Assembly (NCBI GenBank): GCA_030695205.1
Contig: JAUYTN010000036.1
Span: 1 to 49,399 of the forward strand
Length of the DNA stretch: 49,399 nt
Reading direction: 5' to 3'
Source: Burkholderiaceae bacterium
GTDB taxonomy: Bacteria; Pseudomonadota; Gammaproteobacteria; Burkholderiales; Burkholderiaceae_C
Shown here: positions 16,914 to 24,913 of the stretch, in pieces
How the letters are laid out: each line of letters opens with the position of its first letter
Numbering within the stretch: the first letter of the stretch is position 1
The notes under the pieces: model-generated
What the model was told of the DNA's origin: nothing
The model's input: only the letters and a program-made list of their open reading frames with translations
Database searches by the model: none
Position numbers and translations under genes: made by a program

Positions 16914-18355
16914 ACAAGATCCCCCAAAGGTTGGGGCGACAGCAGCGCGGCCACCGCCCCCGGAGCAGACGCGAACCAGGCGTGGAAGTAGCTGGCACGC
17001 ACCGGGCCGTGGGCGTACAGCGCTTCCCCGTCTGCACCCGACGCCACCGGTTGGGCAGCCGATCCGGGCCGTTGGGTGCGGGCAACGGGCACCAGTGGCG
17101 TATCGGTCATCGACCAGTGAAAGGTGTGGCCACGCAAGGTGCCAGCGGGCAAAACAAGCTGCTGTGGCCCCAGTGCGGCCAGCCGCTTTTGCATGACCAC
17201 CCGCCCAGGCAGCAGGCCCCACATGGCGTGGGTGACACCGGCTTTGTCTACCAATTCGTCAAACAGCAGCATCATGCCGCCGCACTCGGCCCAGACAGGT
17301 TTGCCTTGGGCCACATGGGCGCGCAAGCCATCGCGCAGGGCATGGTTGGCGCTCAGGGCTTGGGCATGCAGTTCAGGGTAGCCACCCGGCAGCCAGACCG
17401 CGTCGCACGGCGGCAGCGCAGCGTCGGCCAAGGGCGAAAAAAACACTACCTCTGCCCCCAGCGAGCGCAAGGTGTCCAGGTTGGCCGGGTAAATGAAGCA
17501 CAGCGCAGCGTCCCGGGCCACCGCCACAGTGCATCCTTGCAAATCGGTTATGAGAGCATGGTTCGCTTGATGGACAAGCGATGAAGGCAATAAAGGCTCA
17601 GAAAAATCCACGCCCCAGGCCGCATCCATCTGCGCCAGACTCAGGCGGCCCAGCGGTGTGGCTGCCAAGGCATCCGCTGCGGCATCGAGCCGCTCCATGG
17701 CATCGGACAGCTCCCAGGCTGCCACCAGGCCCAGGTGACGCTCGGGCAGGCTGAGTGCAGGTGCACGCTGCAAAGCCCCCAGCCAGCCGACCTCCAGCGC
17801 GTGGGTCATATCGGCCGGCGAAGCCAAGTCAGCGGTTTGCTCACCGGTCACGGCCATGCGCACCATGTCGGCATGGCGCTCGCTGGCCACCCGGTTGGCC
17901 AGCACACCCGCCCAGGGCAGTGGGCCGTGGCTGTGCGCCTGGTAGTGGCGCAGGCCGTGGGCCAGTGCGCCGAAAGTCTGGGCCATGGCCGAGGCATCGA
18001 CCACGGCCAGCACCGGCAGGCCCAGCAACCGGGCCAGGTCGGCGGCGCTCGGGGCGCCGTCGTACAAGCCCATCACACCCTCGACCAGAATCAGGTCGGC
18101 CTCCAGCGCCGCGCGGTGCAGGCGCTGGCGCACATCGGCCTCGCCGGTCATCCATAAATCCACCGAATGCACCGGAGCCCCGCTGGCCAGCTGGTGCCAG
18201 AACGGGTCCAGAAAATCCGGCCCGCACTTGAACACCCGCACCCGACGCCCTGCACGGGTGTGCAAGCGTGCCAGCGCCGCCGTGACCGTGGTTTTTCCCT
18301 GGCCGGAGGCCGGGGCGGCGATCAGGATGGCGGGGCAGCGGGCAGAGGTGTTCAT
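16910..18355 (-). CDS. cobB: Cobyrinic / hydrogenobyrinic acid a,c-diamide synthase
   Basis: A 481-residue ATP- and glutamine-dependent amidotransferase that amidates the a and c side chains of the corrin. The N-terminal synthetase domain has IAAPASGQGKTTVT (P-loop, residues 12-25) and FKCGPDFLDPFWH. The C-terminal triad-type amidotransferase has WAECGGMMLL with the nucleophilic Cys and a late TFHWS / SYFHAWF region. A TTG at 18364 is possible, but the ATG at 18355 fits better. It follows btuB by 9 bp and overlaps the next gene by 4 bp. Whether it acts on the cobalt-containing or cobalt-free substrate cannot be told here. Confidence 0.93.
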   Translation of the reverse strand: MNTSARCPAILIAAPASGQGKTTVTAALARLHTRAGRRVRVFKCGPDFLDPFWHQLASGAPVHSVDLWMTGEADVRQRLHRAALEADLILVEGVMGLYDGAPSAADLARLLGLPVLAVVDASAMAQTFGALAHGLRHYQAHSHGPLPWAGVLANRVASERHADMVRMAVTGEQTADLASPADMTHALEVGWLGALQRAPALSLPERHLGLVAAWELSDAMERLDAAADALAATPLGRLSLAQMDAAWGVDFSEPLLPSSLVHQANHALITDLQGCTVAVARDAALCFIYPANLDTLRSLGAEVVFFSPLADAALPPCDAVWLPGGYPELHAQALSANHALRDGLRAHVAQGKPVWAECGGMMLLFDELVDKAGVTHAMWGLLPGRVVMQKRLAALGPQQLVLPAGTLRGHTFHWSMTDTPLVPVARTQRPGSAAQPVASGADGEALYAHGPVRASYFHAWFASAPGAVAALLSPQPLGDLV

Positions 18356-18364
18356 GGGTACCAA

Positions 18365-20245
18365 TCAATCGTTCCAATGCAGCGAAACAAACACATTGCG
18401 GCCTGGCGTGGTGAAACCATCGGCCAACGAGTAGCGCCTGTCGGTCAAATTGTTCAAACGAGCACGAACGCTCCACTGCTTGTTGAGCTCGTAGGACGTA
18501 CCCAGGTTAACCAGTCCAAAACCCGGCAATGTCACCCGACCGGTGTCTTCCCGATTGCTAGAAATTCTCAGTTCAGCGAACGAGTTCCAGGCGCCATACC
18601 GATGACTCAGTTGGGTACGCAACACATTGCGTGCGACCCGAGTCACACGGGCATTGGTGGGCTTGAGCCGAGGGTCGGCGTGGTCATACGACGCAGACAA
18701 CGCAGTCGCCCCCCAGGATTGATCCACTGTGAACGTAGCTCCACTGAGCACCGCCAAGGCCGATTGCCTGTTGGTCGCAGGCGTGATGAATCCCTCCACC
18801 TCGTTGCGGTACACCGTCGCGCTGGCCTTGGTAGAGCCTTGCTGGTAGCGCAAGCCTACTTCCACTGCTTTGCCCTGCTGAGGTTTCAGGGCTGGATTTC
18901 CAAAACCCGGCCAGTACAACTGATTGAAACTGGGTGCCTGGAAGGTGGTACCCGCACTGCCAACCAAGCGGAACTGCTCACTGAGCCGATACCCCCCCGA
19001 CAAACCCCACGTGTTAAAGCTGCCAAACTGGGAGTTCCGGTCGTGTCTCAGAGTGGCCAATCCATCCCAAGTCCCGCGCTTGAGGGAGTAAGACGCCATC
19101 AAGCCGTCCAGCTTGCGCTCTTTGACGGAGTAATTGGTTGTGCTGTCCACAGCGTCGGTGCGGTGATCTGCCAGCAGGGTCAGCGTGTCCTTGCCCAAGC
19201 GAATATCGTTTTGCCAACTGATTTGGTCACGGGTCGTGTTGTGTCGACTCTCCCCGGTTGCCACGCCATCTGACTCACGCCAGTAGCGATTGACCGATAC
19301 ATCTTTCGATCGGCTCAGAGACACGATGGATAGCCAATCTGCCGTCCATTGGGCAGACCACTTCAAGCCCTGCTGCTCCAGCTTGGGGTGGGCCACGGCA
19401 CGGGTCGATGATGCAGGCACGTTCAGAGGGTTTGGAAATGGCGTGCCGTCAAAACCGTACTCGCCTTGACTGCTCAACAACTGCGCCAACACCGCATGCT
19501 GTCTGTTGATTTGCAGTTTCAGGCCCGCGTCGAAGCTGACGAAGTCAGATCCGTCTGTATCGGCATTGAAATCGGAAGCGCCAGGCAGTTTGACGTTCAG
19601 ACCCTTGGTGGTTTCACTGGATGCACCCAGCGTGTAGCCCCAGGCACCGGATTGACCCTGCAGCGAGGCGCCCAGTTTGCGCTGCCCATCGCTACCCACA
19701 CCGACCATGGCCGAGCGTTGCAAACCCTCCAATGGTTCGCGGGTAAACACCTGAATCACGCCGCCCACAGCATCGGGGCCGTAGAGCGCCGCAGCTGCAC
19801 CACGCAGCACCTCAATGCGCTCCACACGGTCCAGCGGCAGACTTTCCAGCGAATAGGACCCCGAGGTTGCAGAACCCACGCGCACGCCATTCACCAGCAA
19901 AATCGTCTGTGATGATGTGGCTCCGCGCAAAAACACACCTGTGCTGGACCGGTAGCTGCCGTTGTTGCTGATCTGAACCCCTGGCAAATTGGCCAGCACA
20001 TCCACCAAGGAGTGCATACCAGCCTTGTCAAGCTGTTCGCGGTCGATGATGGATACATCCGCCAGCACGTCGGTCAGCGGCTGTGCAGTGCGGGTGGCTG
20101 TGACAACCACGTTGGGTAACGAAGGAGCGGCTTGCGCCCAGGCCCCCGAGGTTGCGCCAAGGGCAGCCAGCGCGGCCAGGCTGATGGAGGACAGGCGTGC
20201 GCCCAGGCGTGATGGCCCGTGGCATTGAACATTGCAAAAAGTCAT
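18365..20245 (-). CDS. btuB: TonB-dependent vitamin B12 outer-membrane receptor BtuB
   Basis: A 626-residue outer-membrane beta-barrel transporter. A signal peptide ends near SGAWAQ. The TonB box region VVVTATR is followed by the plug domain (QLDKAGMHSLVDVLANLPGV, IEVLRGAAAALYGPDAVGGV), then a 22-strand barrel with a C-terminal aromatic-rich strand (VFVSLHWND). The ATG at 20245 is preferred over a TTG at 20257. A cobalamin riboswitch lies immediately upstream, so expression should fall when B12 is plentiful. As first gene of the operon it supplies corrinoid to BtuF and BtuCD. Confidence 0.95.
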   Translation of the reverse strand: MTFCNVQCHGPSRLGARLSSISLAALAALGATSGAWAQAAPSLPNVVVTATRTAQPLTDVLADVSIIDREQLDKAGMHSLVDVLANLPGVQISNNGSYRSSTGVFLRGATSSQTILLVNGVRVGSATSGSYSLESLPLDRVERIEVLRGAAAALYGPDAVGGVIQVFTREPLEGLQRSAMVGVGSDGQRKLGASLQGQSGAWGYTLGASSETTKGLNVKLPGASDFNADTDGSDFVSFDAGLKLQINRQHAVLAQLLSSQGEYGFDGTPFPNPLNVPASSTRAVAHPKLEQQGLKWSAQWTADWLSIVSLSRSKDVSVNRYWRESDGVATGESRHNTTRDQISWQNDIRLGKDTLTLLADHRTDAVDSTTNYSVKERKLDGLMASYSLKRGTWDGLATLRHDRNSQFGSFNTWGLSGGYRLSEQFRLVGSAGTTFQAPSFNQLYWPGFGNPALKPQQGKAVEVGLRYQQGSTKASATVYRNEVEGFITPATNRQSALAVLSGATFTVDQSWGATALSASYDHADPRLKPTNARVTRVARNVLRTQLSHRYGAWNSFAELRISSNREDTGRVTLPGFGLVNLGTSYELNKQWSVRARLNNLTDRRYSLADGFTTPGRNVFVSLHWND

Positions 20246-20302
20246 TGGAGAACACAAGTGGTAGCGCCCTCACCGCCTTCCCCGACGGTGCATGGGCTTC
20301 AC

Positions 20303-20330
20303 GGCGGCGCACCTTTGCAGGCGCACCGCC
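20303..20330 (-). promoter_or_regulatory. Hairpin of the riboswitch expression platform
   Basis: On the transcribed strand GGCGGTGCGCC, a 6-nt loop and GGTGCGCCGCC form a nearly perfect 11-bp stem with wobble pairs. It starts one nucleotide after the closing P1 stem of the cobalamin riboswitch and 58 nt before the btuB ATG. No U-run follows, so it more likely controls translation, RNA stability or Rho access than intrinsic termination. Confidence 0.5.
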
Positions 20331-20331
20331 A

Positions 20332-20573
20332 CCTTGTTGGCCGGTATCCGGGCTGATGGAACAACCTTCATCGCCTTCCCAGGCCGCAGCGTTGCCAAAC
20401 GCCGAGGCCCAGTGGCCGGTGGATGAAAGCGGGAGCGTTTGCACCTGGGTGCGGGCACTCCGTCCACTTACCGTTGCGGGGGCAGCACTGGTTAGGACTT
20501 GGCCGCGTGGCCCAATCCCCCCAGTTTCCCGTTGAACTGCGCGACCAGAGCGGCTGCGCGAGCACCAACAAGG
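20332..20573 (-). ncRNA. Cobalamin (AdoCbl) riboswitch in the btuB leader
   Basis: About 242 nt. The outer P1 stem is a perfect 9-bp pairing of CCTTGTTGG (5', complement of 20565-20573) with CCAACAAGG (3', complement of 20332-20340). Inside are the conserved cobalamin blocks in order: AACGGGAA, GCTGCCCCCGCAACGGTAA, GCCACTGG, GGGAAGGC and AGCCCGGATACCGGCC. All are on the strand of btuB. Binding of adenosylcobalamin should repress btuB and, through read-through, the cob/btu genes downstream. Confidence 0.95.
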
Positions 20574-20712
20574 CGGAATTGTATCCACCAAGGTGCGGAC
20601 ATTTCCGCGCATGCCCAGCGCGGGTCAGGTGCCAGCCAGCTTCACCACACACAGGTTGGTCACCCGCCAAACACCTCGCTGAACCAGGCAGGCGACCTAC
20701 AATCACACCCCC

Positions 20713-20973
20713 ATGGAACACACCCCACCCGACACCACCATCGCCACCAAAGTGGAGTTGTTGCTGCAAAAACATGCCGATTTGCAGCGCCGGTTTGCAG
20801 CCCTGCAAGCCGAGTCGGCCCAACTGAGCGCCGAGCGCGATTTGCTGCGCTCCAAACACGCGGCGGCACGCGCACGCATCGACGCGCTGCTGGAGCGCTT
20901 GCACCCCACACCCCACGCGCCGTTGCCAGCAGCGGCCTCCACCGCACCAGAAAGCAACCATGAAGCAGGTTGA
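20713..20973 (+). CDS. ZapB-like coiled-coil protein upstream of zapA
   Basis: An 86-residue, mostly helical protein. VELLLQKHADLQRRFAAL, then QLSAERDLLRSKH and RIDALLERL form heptad-like coiled coil from residue ~12 to 63; the C-terminus is Ala/Pro-rich and disordered. Proteins of this size directly before zapA in betaproteobacteria belong to the TIGR02449/ZapB-like group. It overlaps zapA by 14 bp, so the two are co-translated and probably act together on the FtsZ ring. Transcription is divergent from btuB. Confidence 0.75.
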   Translation: MEHTPPDTTIATKVELLLQKHADLQRRFAALQAESAQLSAERDLLRSKHAAARARIDALLERLHPTPHAPLPAAASTAPESNHEAG

Positions 20974-21319
20974 GGTCCAAATCATGGGGCAGGGTTACCT
21001 GCTCTCTTCCCCGGACGATGGGCAAAGTGTGCTGCTGGAAGCCGTGCGCAGAGTCGATGCGGCCATGTGCAAGGTGCGAGATGCCGGTAAAGTCAAAACC
21101 CGCGACCGCATTGCGGTGCTGGCCTCCTTGAATCTGGCGGTTGAGATGGCCGAACTCGCCCTCCAGCTGCGACAAACCCAGGCCAATCTCCAGGCCGCCC
21201 TGGCGACCGTGGCGCCGACGGCAGCCAACACCCCCTCACAGGAAGCGACCATGGCTCAGTGGGCCGATATCTCCCGCCGCCTGGACGAGGTCCTGGCCAA
21301 GCCGCAAGAGCCGGAATGA
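20960..21319 (+). CDS. zapA: Cell division protein ZapA
   Basis: A 119-residue cytoplasmic protein that cross-links FtsZ filaments. MKQVEVQIMGQGYLLSSPDD is the typical ZapA N-terminal globular domain. DRIAVLASLNLAVEMAELAL is the conserved start of the long C-terminal coiled coil. The start overlaps the zapB-like gene. The first ~75 bp after the stop hold no visible gene, and IS remnants start near 21396. Confidence 0.9.
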   Translation: MKQVEVQIMGQGYLLSSPDDGQSVLLEAVRRVDAAMCKVRDAGKVKTRDRIAVLASLNLAVEMAELALQLRQTQANLQAALATVAPTAANTPSQEATMAQWADISRRLDEVLAKPQEPE

Positions 21320-21395
21320 CCTTCTGGAACCCTTTTTTCTCCTGCTCGTTCAAAACTAAGTGCCAAGCACTACATCTATCGGTATTGAGCTTATG

Positions 21396-21564
21396 CCCTG
21401 CGAGGCGCGACACGCACGTTTGAGCGCCAGGTGTCTGAGCTTCAAGTGCGTGTGGGATTGGTCAACCAATTCGTCCAACCGGGCCGCCCTTTGATGGTGC
21501 CTTTGGCATAAATCCGCTTGGAGTCAGGACAGACTCATTCCGTTGCGGGTTTGTGCGGCCAAGC
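21396..21564 (+). mobile_element. 3' remnant of an IS5-family element (degenerate copy)
   Basis: One frame (about 21403-21511) reads TRTFERQVSELQVRVGLVNQ and continues to VPLA and a stop. This is the same C-terminus as the intact transposase at 21829-22776 (ARTFERQVTELHIRVALLNR...VPVA). It is followed at 21547-21564 by GGGTTTGTGCGGCCAAGC, a degenerate version of that element's 3' terminal repeat. Only the last ~110 bp of the gene survive, on the opposite strand from the intact copy. Confidence 0.75.
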
Positions 21565-21588
21565 GGCTTTGTTGCATAAACCCAAAAC
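21565..21588. mobile_element. Solo 24-bp IS end
   Basis: GGCTTTGTTGCATAAACCCA and the next four bases match the left terminus of the intact IS at 21775 with one difference. It is cut off immediately after the terminal repeat, where a sequence starting GGCTCTATGACG takes over. It marks a former IS copy reduced to its tip. Confidence 0.6.
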
Positions 21589-21774
21589 GGCTCTATGACG
21601 TTTTGAGTGGAAGTTGACATCAAGCGAAACGCACGATATGCCCCTTGCAGTTGGGTTCAGCTGGTTCAAACGGACTTGCAGGCAAGTGGGCCAGTTTGGA
21701 CATGCGCAGGTAAGCAATCGCAATTAAGTTCTCGCTGTTGCGAAACCCCCGCGCCGCCCGCTTGGCCTGCTGCA
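21589..21774 (-). pseudogene. C-terminal remnant of an ISL3-type transposase
   Basis: Reading leftward from 21774 the frame gives QAKRAARGFRNSENLIAIAY, then LRMSKL...and a stop at 21620-21622. This is the C-terminal pattern of ISL3-family transposases. GGCTCTATGACGTTTTGAGT at 21589 could be its outer terminal repeat, as ISL3 ends begin GGCTCT. The rest of the gene is gone: the intact IS5-family element abuts it at 21775. Confidence 0.6.
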
Positions 21775-22822
21775 GGCTTTGTTGCACAAACCCAAAACGA
21801 GGCGAGTTTCCCCTGACCCCAGGCGGAGTTATGCCACAGGCACCGTCACAGGACGGCCCAGTTGGGTGAAACGGTTGAGCAATGCCACACGAATGTGCAG
21901 CTCTGTCACCTGGCGCTCAAAGGTCCTGGCCATCACACGCTCGCCCAGCCGTTTGAAGCAATGCATCTTGGTCTCGACCAAGCTGCGCCGGTGGTACCCA
22001 CTCCATTTCTTCCAGATGCGTGAGCCCAGGCGTTTGCAAGCTTGAACGGCCAGATTTCGTACCTGTGCACCGTCTGATTTGCCTTTCCATGCCTTGGCGT
22101 TTTTGCGCGGGGGGATGACGGCTTGGGCTCCCCGCTGTGCGATTGCCTCATGGCAAGCCTTGGTGTCATAGGCCCCGTCAGCGCTGACGCTGGCCACTGG
22201 TTCGTCCGTCGGTATCTGTCCCAGCAGGTGAGGCAGCATGGGGGCATCCCCCACGCTGTTGTCTGTCACTTCGATGGCCCGTATCTCCAGGGTCTGGGCA
22301 TCGATGCCCAGATGCACCTTGCGCCATTGCCTGCGGTATTCGGCACCGTGCTTTTTACGCTTCCATTCACCTTCGCCCAAGAATTTGATGCCGGTGCTGT
22401 CTACCAACAAATCCAAAGCCGTGGCGCTGGGTCTGTAGGGCAGATGGACATGGAGCGTTTGTTGACGACGGCTCAGCGTGCTGTAGTCCGGCACAGGCCA
22501 CTCCAGTCCCGCCAGACGAAGCAGGCTTTGAACAAAACCCAGGGCCTGGCGAAGCGCCAGACCCAACAGGCATTTGATGCTCAGGCAGAACTGGATGGCG
22601 GCATCCGAAAACGTAGGGTGGCGCCCTCGTTTACCCGTGGACGGGGCAAACCACTGCATGTCCTTGTCCAGCCAAACGGTCAGCAAACCTCTGGCTTTGA
22701 GGGCTTTGTTGTAGTCACACCAGTTGGTAGTCCTGTATCGCCGCTTGTCTGGCTTCTCGTCTTCTTTTGCTCTCATTCAATAGCATATCAGAGCGCAGCC
22801 CACCGATTTGTGCAACCGAGCC
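21775..22822 (-). mobile_element. Apparently complete IS5-family insertion sequence (IS903-like)
   Basis: 1048 bp bounded by imperfect 18-bp inverted repeats: GGCTTTGTTGCACAAACC at 21775-21792, and GGCTCGGTTGCACAAATC read from the complement of 22805-22822 (15 of 18 identical). The GGCTTTGTTG start is typical of the IS903 group. It holds a single transposase gene. The flanks (CCTGCTGCA on the left, CGTCCAAGC on the right) do not show a 9-bp target duplication, so a deletion or recombination has removed one side of the original target. Confidence 0.85.
21829..22776 (-). CDS. IS5-family transposase
   Basis: A 315-residue DDE transposase. The first Asp is in LLVDSTGIKF (residue 126) and the second in SADGAYDT. 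The Y-(2)-R-(3)-E-(6)-K signature is exact in YHRRSLVETKMHCFK. The N-terminal part (RRYRTTNWCDYNKALKARG) is the usual IS903-group DNA-binding segment. The ATG at 22776 lies about 30 bp inside the right terminal repeat. The frame is uninterrupted, so the element may still be active. Confidence 0.92.
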   Translation of the reverse strand: MRAKEDEKPDKRRYRTTNWCDYNKALKARGLLTVWLDKDMQWFAPSTGKRGRHPTFSDAAIQFCLSIKCLLGLALRQALGFVQSLLRLAGLEWPVPDYSTLSRRQQTLHVHLPYRPSATALDLLVDSTGIKFLGEGEWKRKKHGAEYRRQWRKVHLGIDAQTLEIRAIEVTDNSVGDAPMLPHLLGQIPTDEPVASVSADGAYDTKACHEAIAQRGAQAVIPPRKNAKAWKGKSDGAQVRNLAVQACKRLGSRIWKKWSGYHRRSLVETKMHCFKRLGERVMARTFERQVTELHIRVALLNRFTQLGRPVTVPVA

Positions 22823-22851
22823 CGTCCAAGCCCTACGAATTCGCCAATAGA

Positions 22852-23637
22852 TCAGCGTTTCGCGAACGCGATCTCACGTATCTTGGGAAAAGGCAAACCA
22901 GAGGGGCCGAACTGAAATTTTCTAAAATAATTACTAGGTTTCATAGTAATTTTCTTGTTATCCTGTCTATTCCATTTGTGAATGAAAATCTCTTTTTTTG
23001 TCAAGAAATTAAATAAAGTTGGACCGACCACAGAATACCTCTCTTTATTAATTTTTTCCTTGGAATATTTAAACCTATTTTTTCTAAAGAAAGATTTAAG
23101 CTCCAACTCCGTCCAAACCTTATAGTAATCCTCAACAACCCAATCGCCGCAGCAAGGAGTATCGCCGTTTAGCATAGCATTGATTTCCGCGAGTGGTATG
23201 CGAAGATCACTTTTTAGGGCGTGAATTGAGCGATATACATAATAGCTATAAGTAACAGCATTCCACGCCACGAAAAAATTAAAAATCGACGCTGGTTTTA
23301 CCTCAAAATCTTCATTATAACATTTTCTCGTATTCCAGAACATATCGATTAGCAATTGCTCGCAAGCGAGCATAGATTTTTTATCATCAAATCTCCTCAG
23401 GATCTTAAATTCAAAGTCGTCAGTAGAGAATTTATTTAATTCAATATCCATCCTCATGAGTAGTGTAAGATTGTAAAAATCACGCCCTGGCTTGTTACCA
23501 CCTTTAAAAGATTCAATGTTATTCCTATGCACTCTCCAGCGTTCCGCAACATCACCACTTGAGCCGACGTAAAAATTTCCATTTAATTTGTTTTTTATTC
23601 TATAAATGACATATTTTTCTTGCTTATCAATAAACAT
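22852..23637 (-). CDS. GIY-YIG nuclease-domain protein, AT-rich, horizontally acquired
   Basis: A 261-residue protein with an N-terminal GIY-YIG domain: YVIYRIKNKLNGNFYVGSSG (residues ~9-28), the conserved Arg in ERWRVHR, and the catalytic-type Glu in LACEQLLIDMFW. The C-terminal ~150 residues (FFVAWNAVTYSYYVYRS and on) are unlike anything I recognise and may bind DNA; NAMLNGDTPC hints at a NUMOD-like helix. The gene is strongly AT-rich and Lys/Asn/Phe-rich against GC-rich surroundings. GGAGG precedes the ATG at about 8 nt, inside the end of the IS481 remnant. Homing-endonuclease-like or mobile-element origin is likely; the target is unknown. Confidence 0.8.
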   Translation of the reverse strand: MFIDKQEKYVIYRIKNKLNGNFYVGSSGDVAERWRVHRNNIESFKGGNKPGRDFYNLTLLMRMDIELNKFSTDDFEFKILRRFDDKKSMLACEQLLIDMFWNTRKCYNEDFEVKPASIFNFFVAWNAVTYSYYVYRSIHALKSDLRIPLAEINAMLNGDTPCCGDWVVEDYYKVWTELELKSFFRKNRFKYSKEKINKERYSVVGPTLFNFLTKKEIFIHKWNRQDNKKITMKPSNYFRKFQFGPSGLPFPKIREIAFAKR

Positions 23638-23976
23638 TCAACAACCTCCAAAAATTGGAATCATGAGACAATAGGTGTCACATCCCGGACGATCATAAGG
23701 ACGCTTGTGAAAGAGATGAGGGTGGGAAGCGTACCAGTCTCTCAAGGTCCGCATCGGCGTCTTGCTTTTGAGGGCTGACTGGGGCAATTGATGGTTGTAC
23801 AAGGCATACAATGCAGGCGTCTGCAGGGACTGCCGGGTTTTTATGTCCTTGAACCAATGCTCCCTGAGCAGGGCTTGGAACATCGTCGTCCTGGTGTGAT
23901 CATCTCGCGTCAGATGAACCCGAAGGCCGTCTGACCTCGCCCACCTGAACCCCGGTTCAGGCCAGCGACTCGGCAC
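23638..23976 (-). pseudogene. C-terminal remnant of an IS481-type transposase
   Basis: The 112-codon frame contains LREHWFKDIKTRQSLQTPAL, YNHQLPQSALKSKTP and KRPYDRPGCDT, the end of an IS481-family integrase-core transposase. The DDE core is missing. The first ~25 codons (MPSRWPEPGFRWARSDG) do not fit and the frame runs past the usual GCDT end into YCLMIPIFGGC. Its stop TGA adjoins the ATG of the GIY-YIG gene, so the AT-rich gene was acquired at the tail of this element. Confidence 0.7.
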
Positions 23977-24008
23977 TCTCCTGCAGACACCCTCTACCCC
24001 ACCCCCCC

Positions 24009-24827
24009 ATGTTGCTAGAACCTCTGTTGATCGCGGAATTGGCTCTGCTTGGCCTGTGCACAGGCTTTTTGGCGGGGCTGCTTGGCATTGGTGGGGGCAT
24101 GTTGATGGTGCCCTTCGTCACCTTCATCATGTCGGGCCGTGGCGTTGCGCCTGATCTCGCAGTCAAGATGGCCATTGCCACCTCCATGGCCACCATCGTG
24201 TTCACATCTATCTCCAGTGTGCGGGCCCACCACCGGCGTGGCGCGGTGCAGTGGCGGATTGTGCGCAACCTGGCACCCGGCATTGTGTTGGGTGCGGCCG
24301 TGGCAAGCCTGGGGGCATTTGCTTTGCTCAAGGGTGCCTGGCTGGCCCTGCTGTTTGCGGCATTTGTGGGGTTTTCTGCTACGCAGATGCTGATTGATGC
24401 CAAACCTGCGCCCACCCGCACCATGCCGGCAACGGCCGGGCAATGGGCCAGCGGCGGCGTCATCGGCTTTTTGTCGGGTCTGGTGGGTGCAGGAGGGGGC
24501 TTTGTGAGCGTACCCTTCATGACCTGGTGCAATGTGCCCATACACCAGGCGGTGGCGACCAGCGCAGCCCTGGGCTTTCCCATCGCTTTGGCCAATGGTT
24601 TGGGGTATGTGGTGTCGGGGCAATCCGTGCAGGGCCTGCCTGCGGGGGCCTTGGGCTATGTGTTTGTGCCGGCACTCGTCGTCCTGGCCACCGCCAGTGT
24701 GCTGATGGCACCATTGGGTGTCCGCGCAGCGCATGCGCTGCCCGTCAAGCAGCTCAAGCGGGTGTTTGCCATGCTGCTGTACGCGCTGGCAGCCTACATG
24801 CTCTACAAAGGCCTAAGCAGCCTGTAA
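24009..24827 (+). CDS. TauE/SafE-family sulfite/organosulfonate exporter-like permease
   Basis: A 272-residue inner-membrane protein with seven to eight hydrophobic helices. GFLAGLLGIGGGMLMVPFVT near residue 20 and GFLSGLVGAGGGFVSVPFMT near residue 160 are the paired Gly-rich half-repeats of the TauE/SafE family (PF01925). ATSMATIVFTSISSVRAHHR fits the first repeat's loop. Family members export sulfite, sulfoacetate or related anions, but substrates vary and nothing nearby fixes this one. It is the first ordinary gene after the IS cluster. Confidence 0.9.
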   Translation: MLLEPLLIAELALLGLCTGFLAGLLGIGGGMLMVPFVTFIMSGRGVAPDLAVKMAIATSMATIVFTSISSVRAHHRRGAVQWRIVRNLAPGIVLGAAVASLGAFALLKGAWLALLFAAFVGFSATQMLIDAKPAPTRTMPATAGQWASGGVIGFLSGLVGAGGGFVSVPFMTWCNVPIHQAVATSAALGFPIALANGLGYVVSGQSVQGLPAGALGYVFVPALVVLATASVLMAPLGVRAAHALPVKQLKRVFAMLLYALAAYMLYKGLSSL

Positions 24828-24913
24828 ACGTCCCAACCGCCGGGCACTCCGCAGCACCCCCGCCACTGCCCATCCGCATGGTTGCGGGCAGCGGCTTTCA
24901 GTGGATGCGAATT

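Noticed and set aside
20197..20985. Several frames across the btuB leader (for example 20028-20612 leftward, 20368-20985 leftward)
   Set aside because: They cross the riboswitch and the zapB/zapA genes and have no domain features; the RNA structure explains the sequence conservation.
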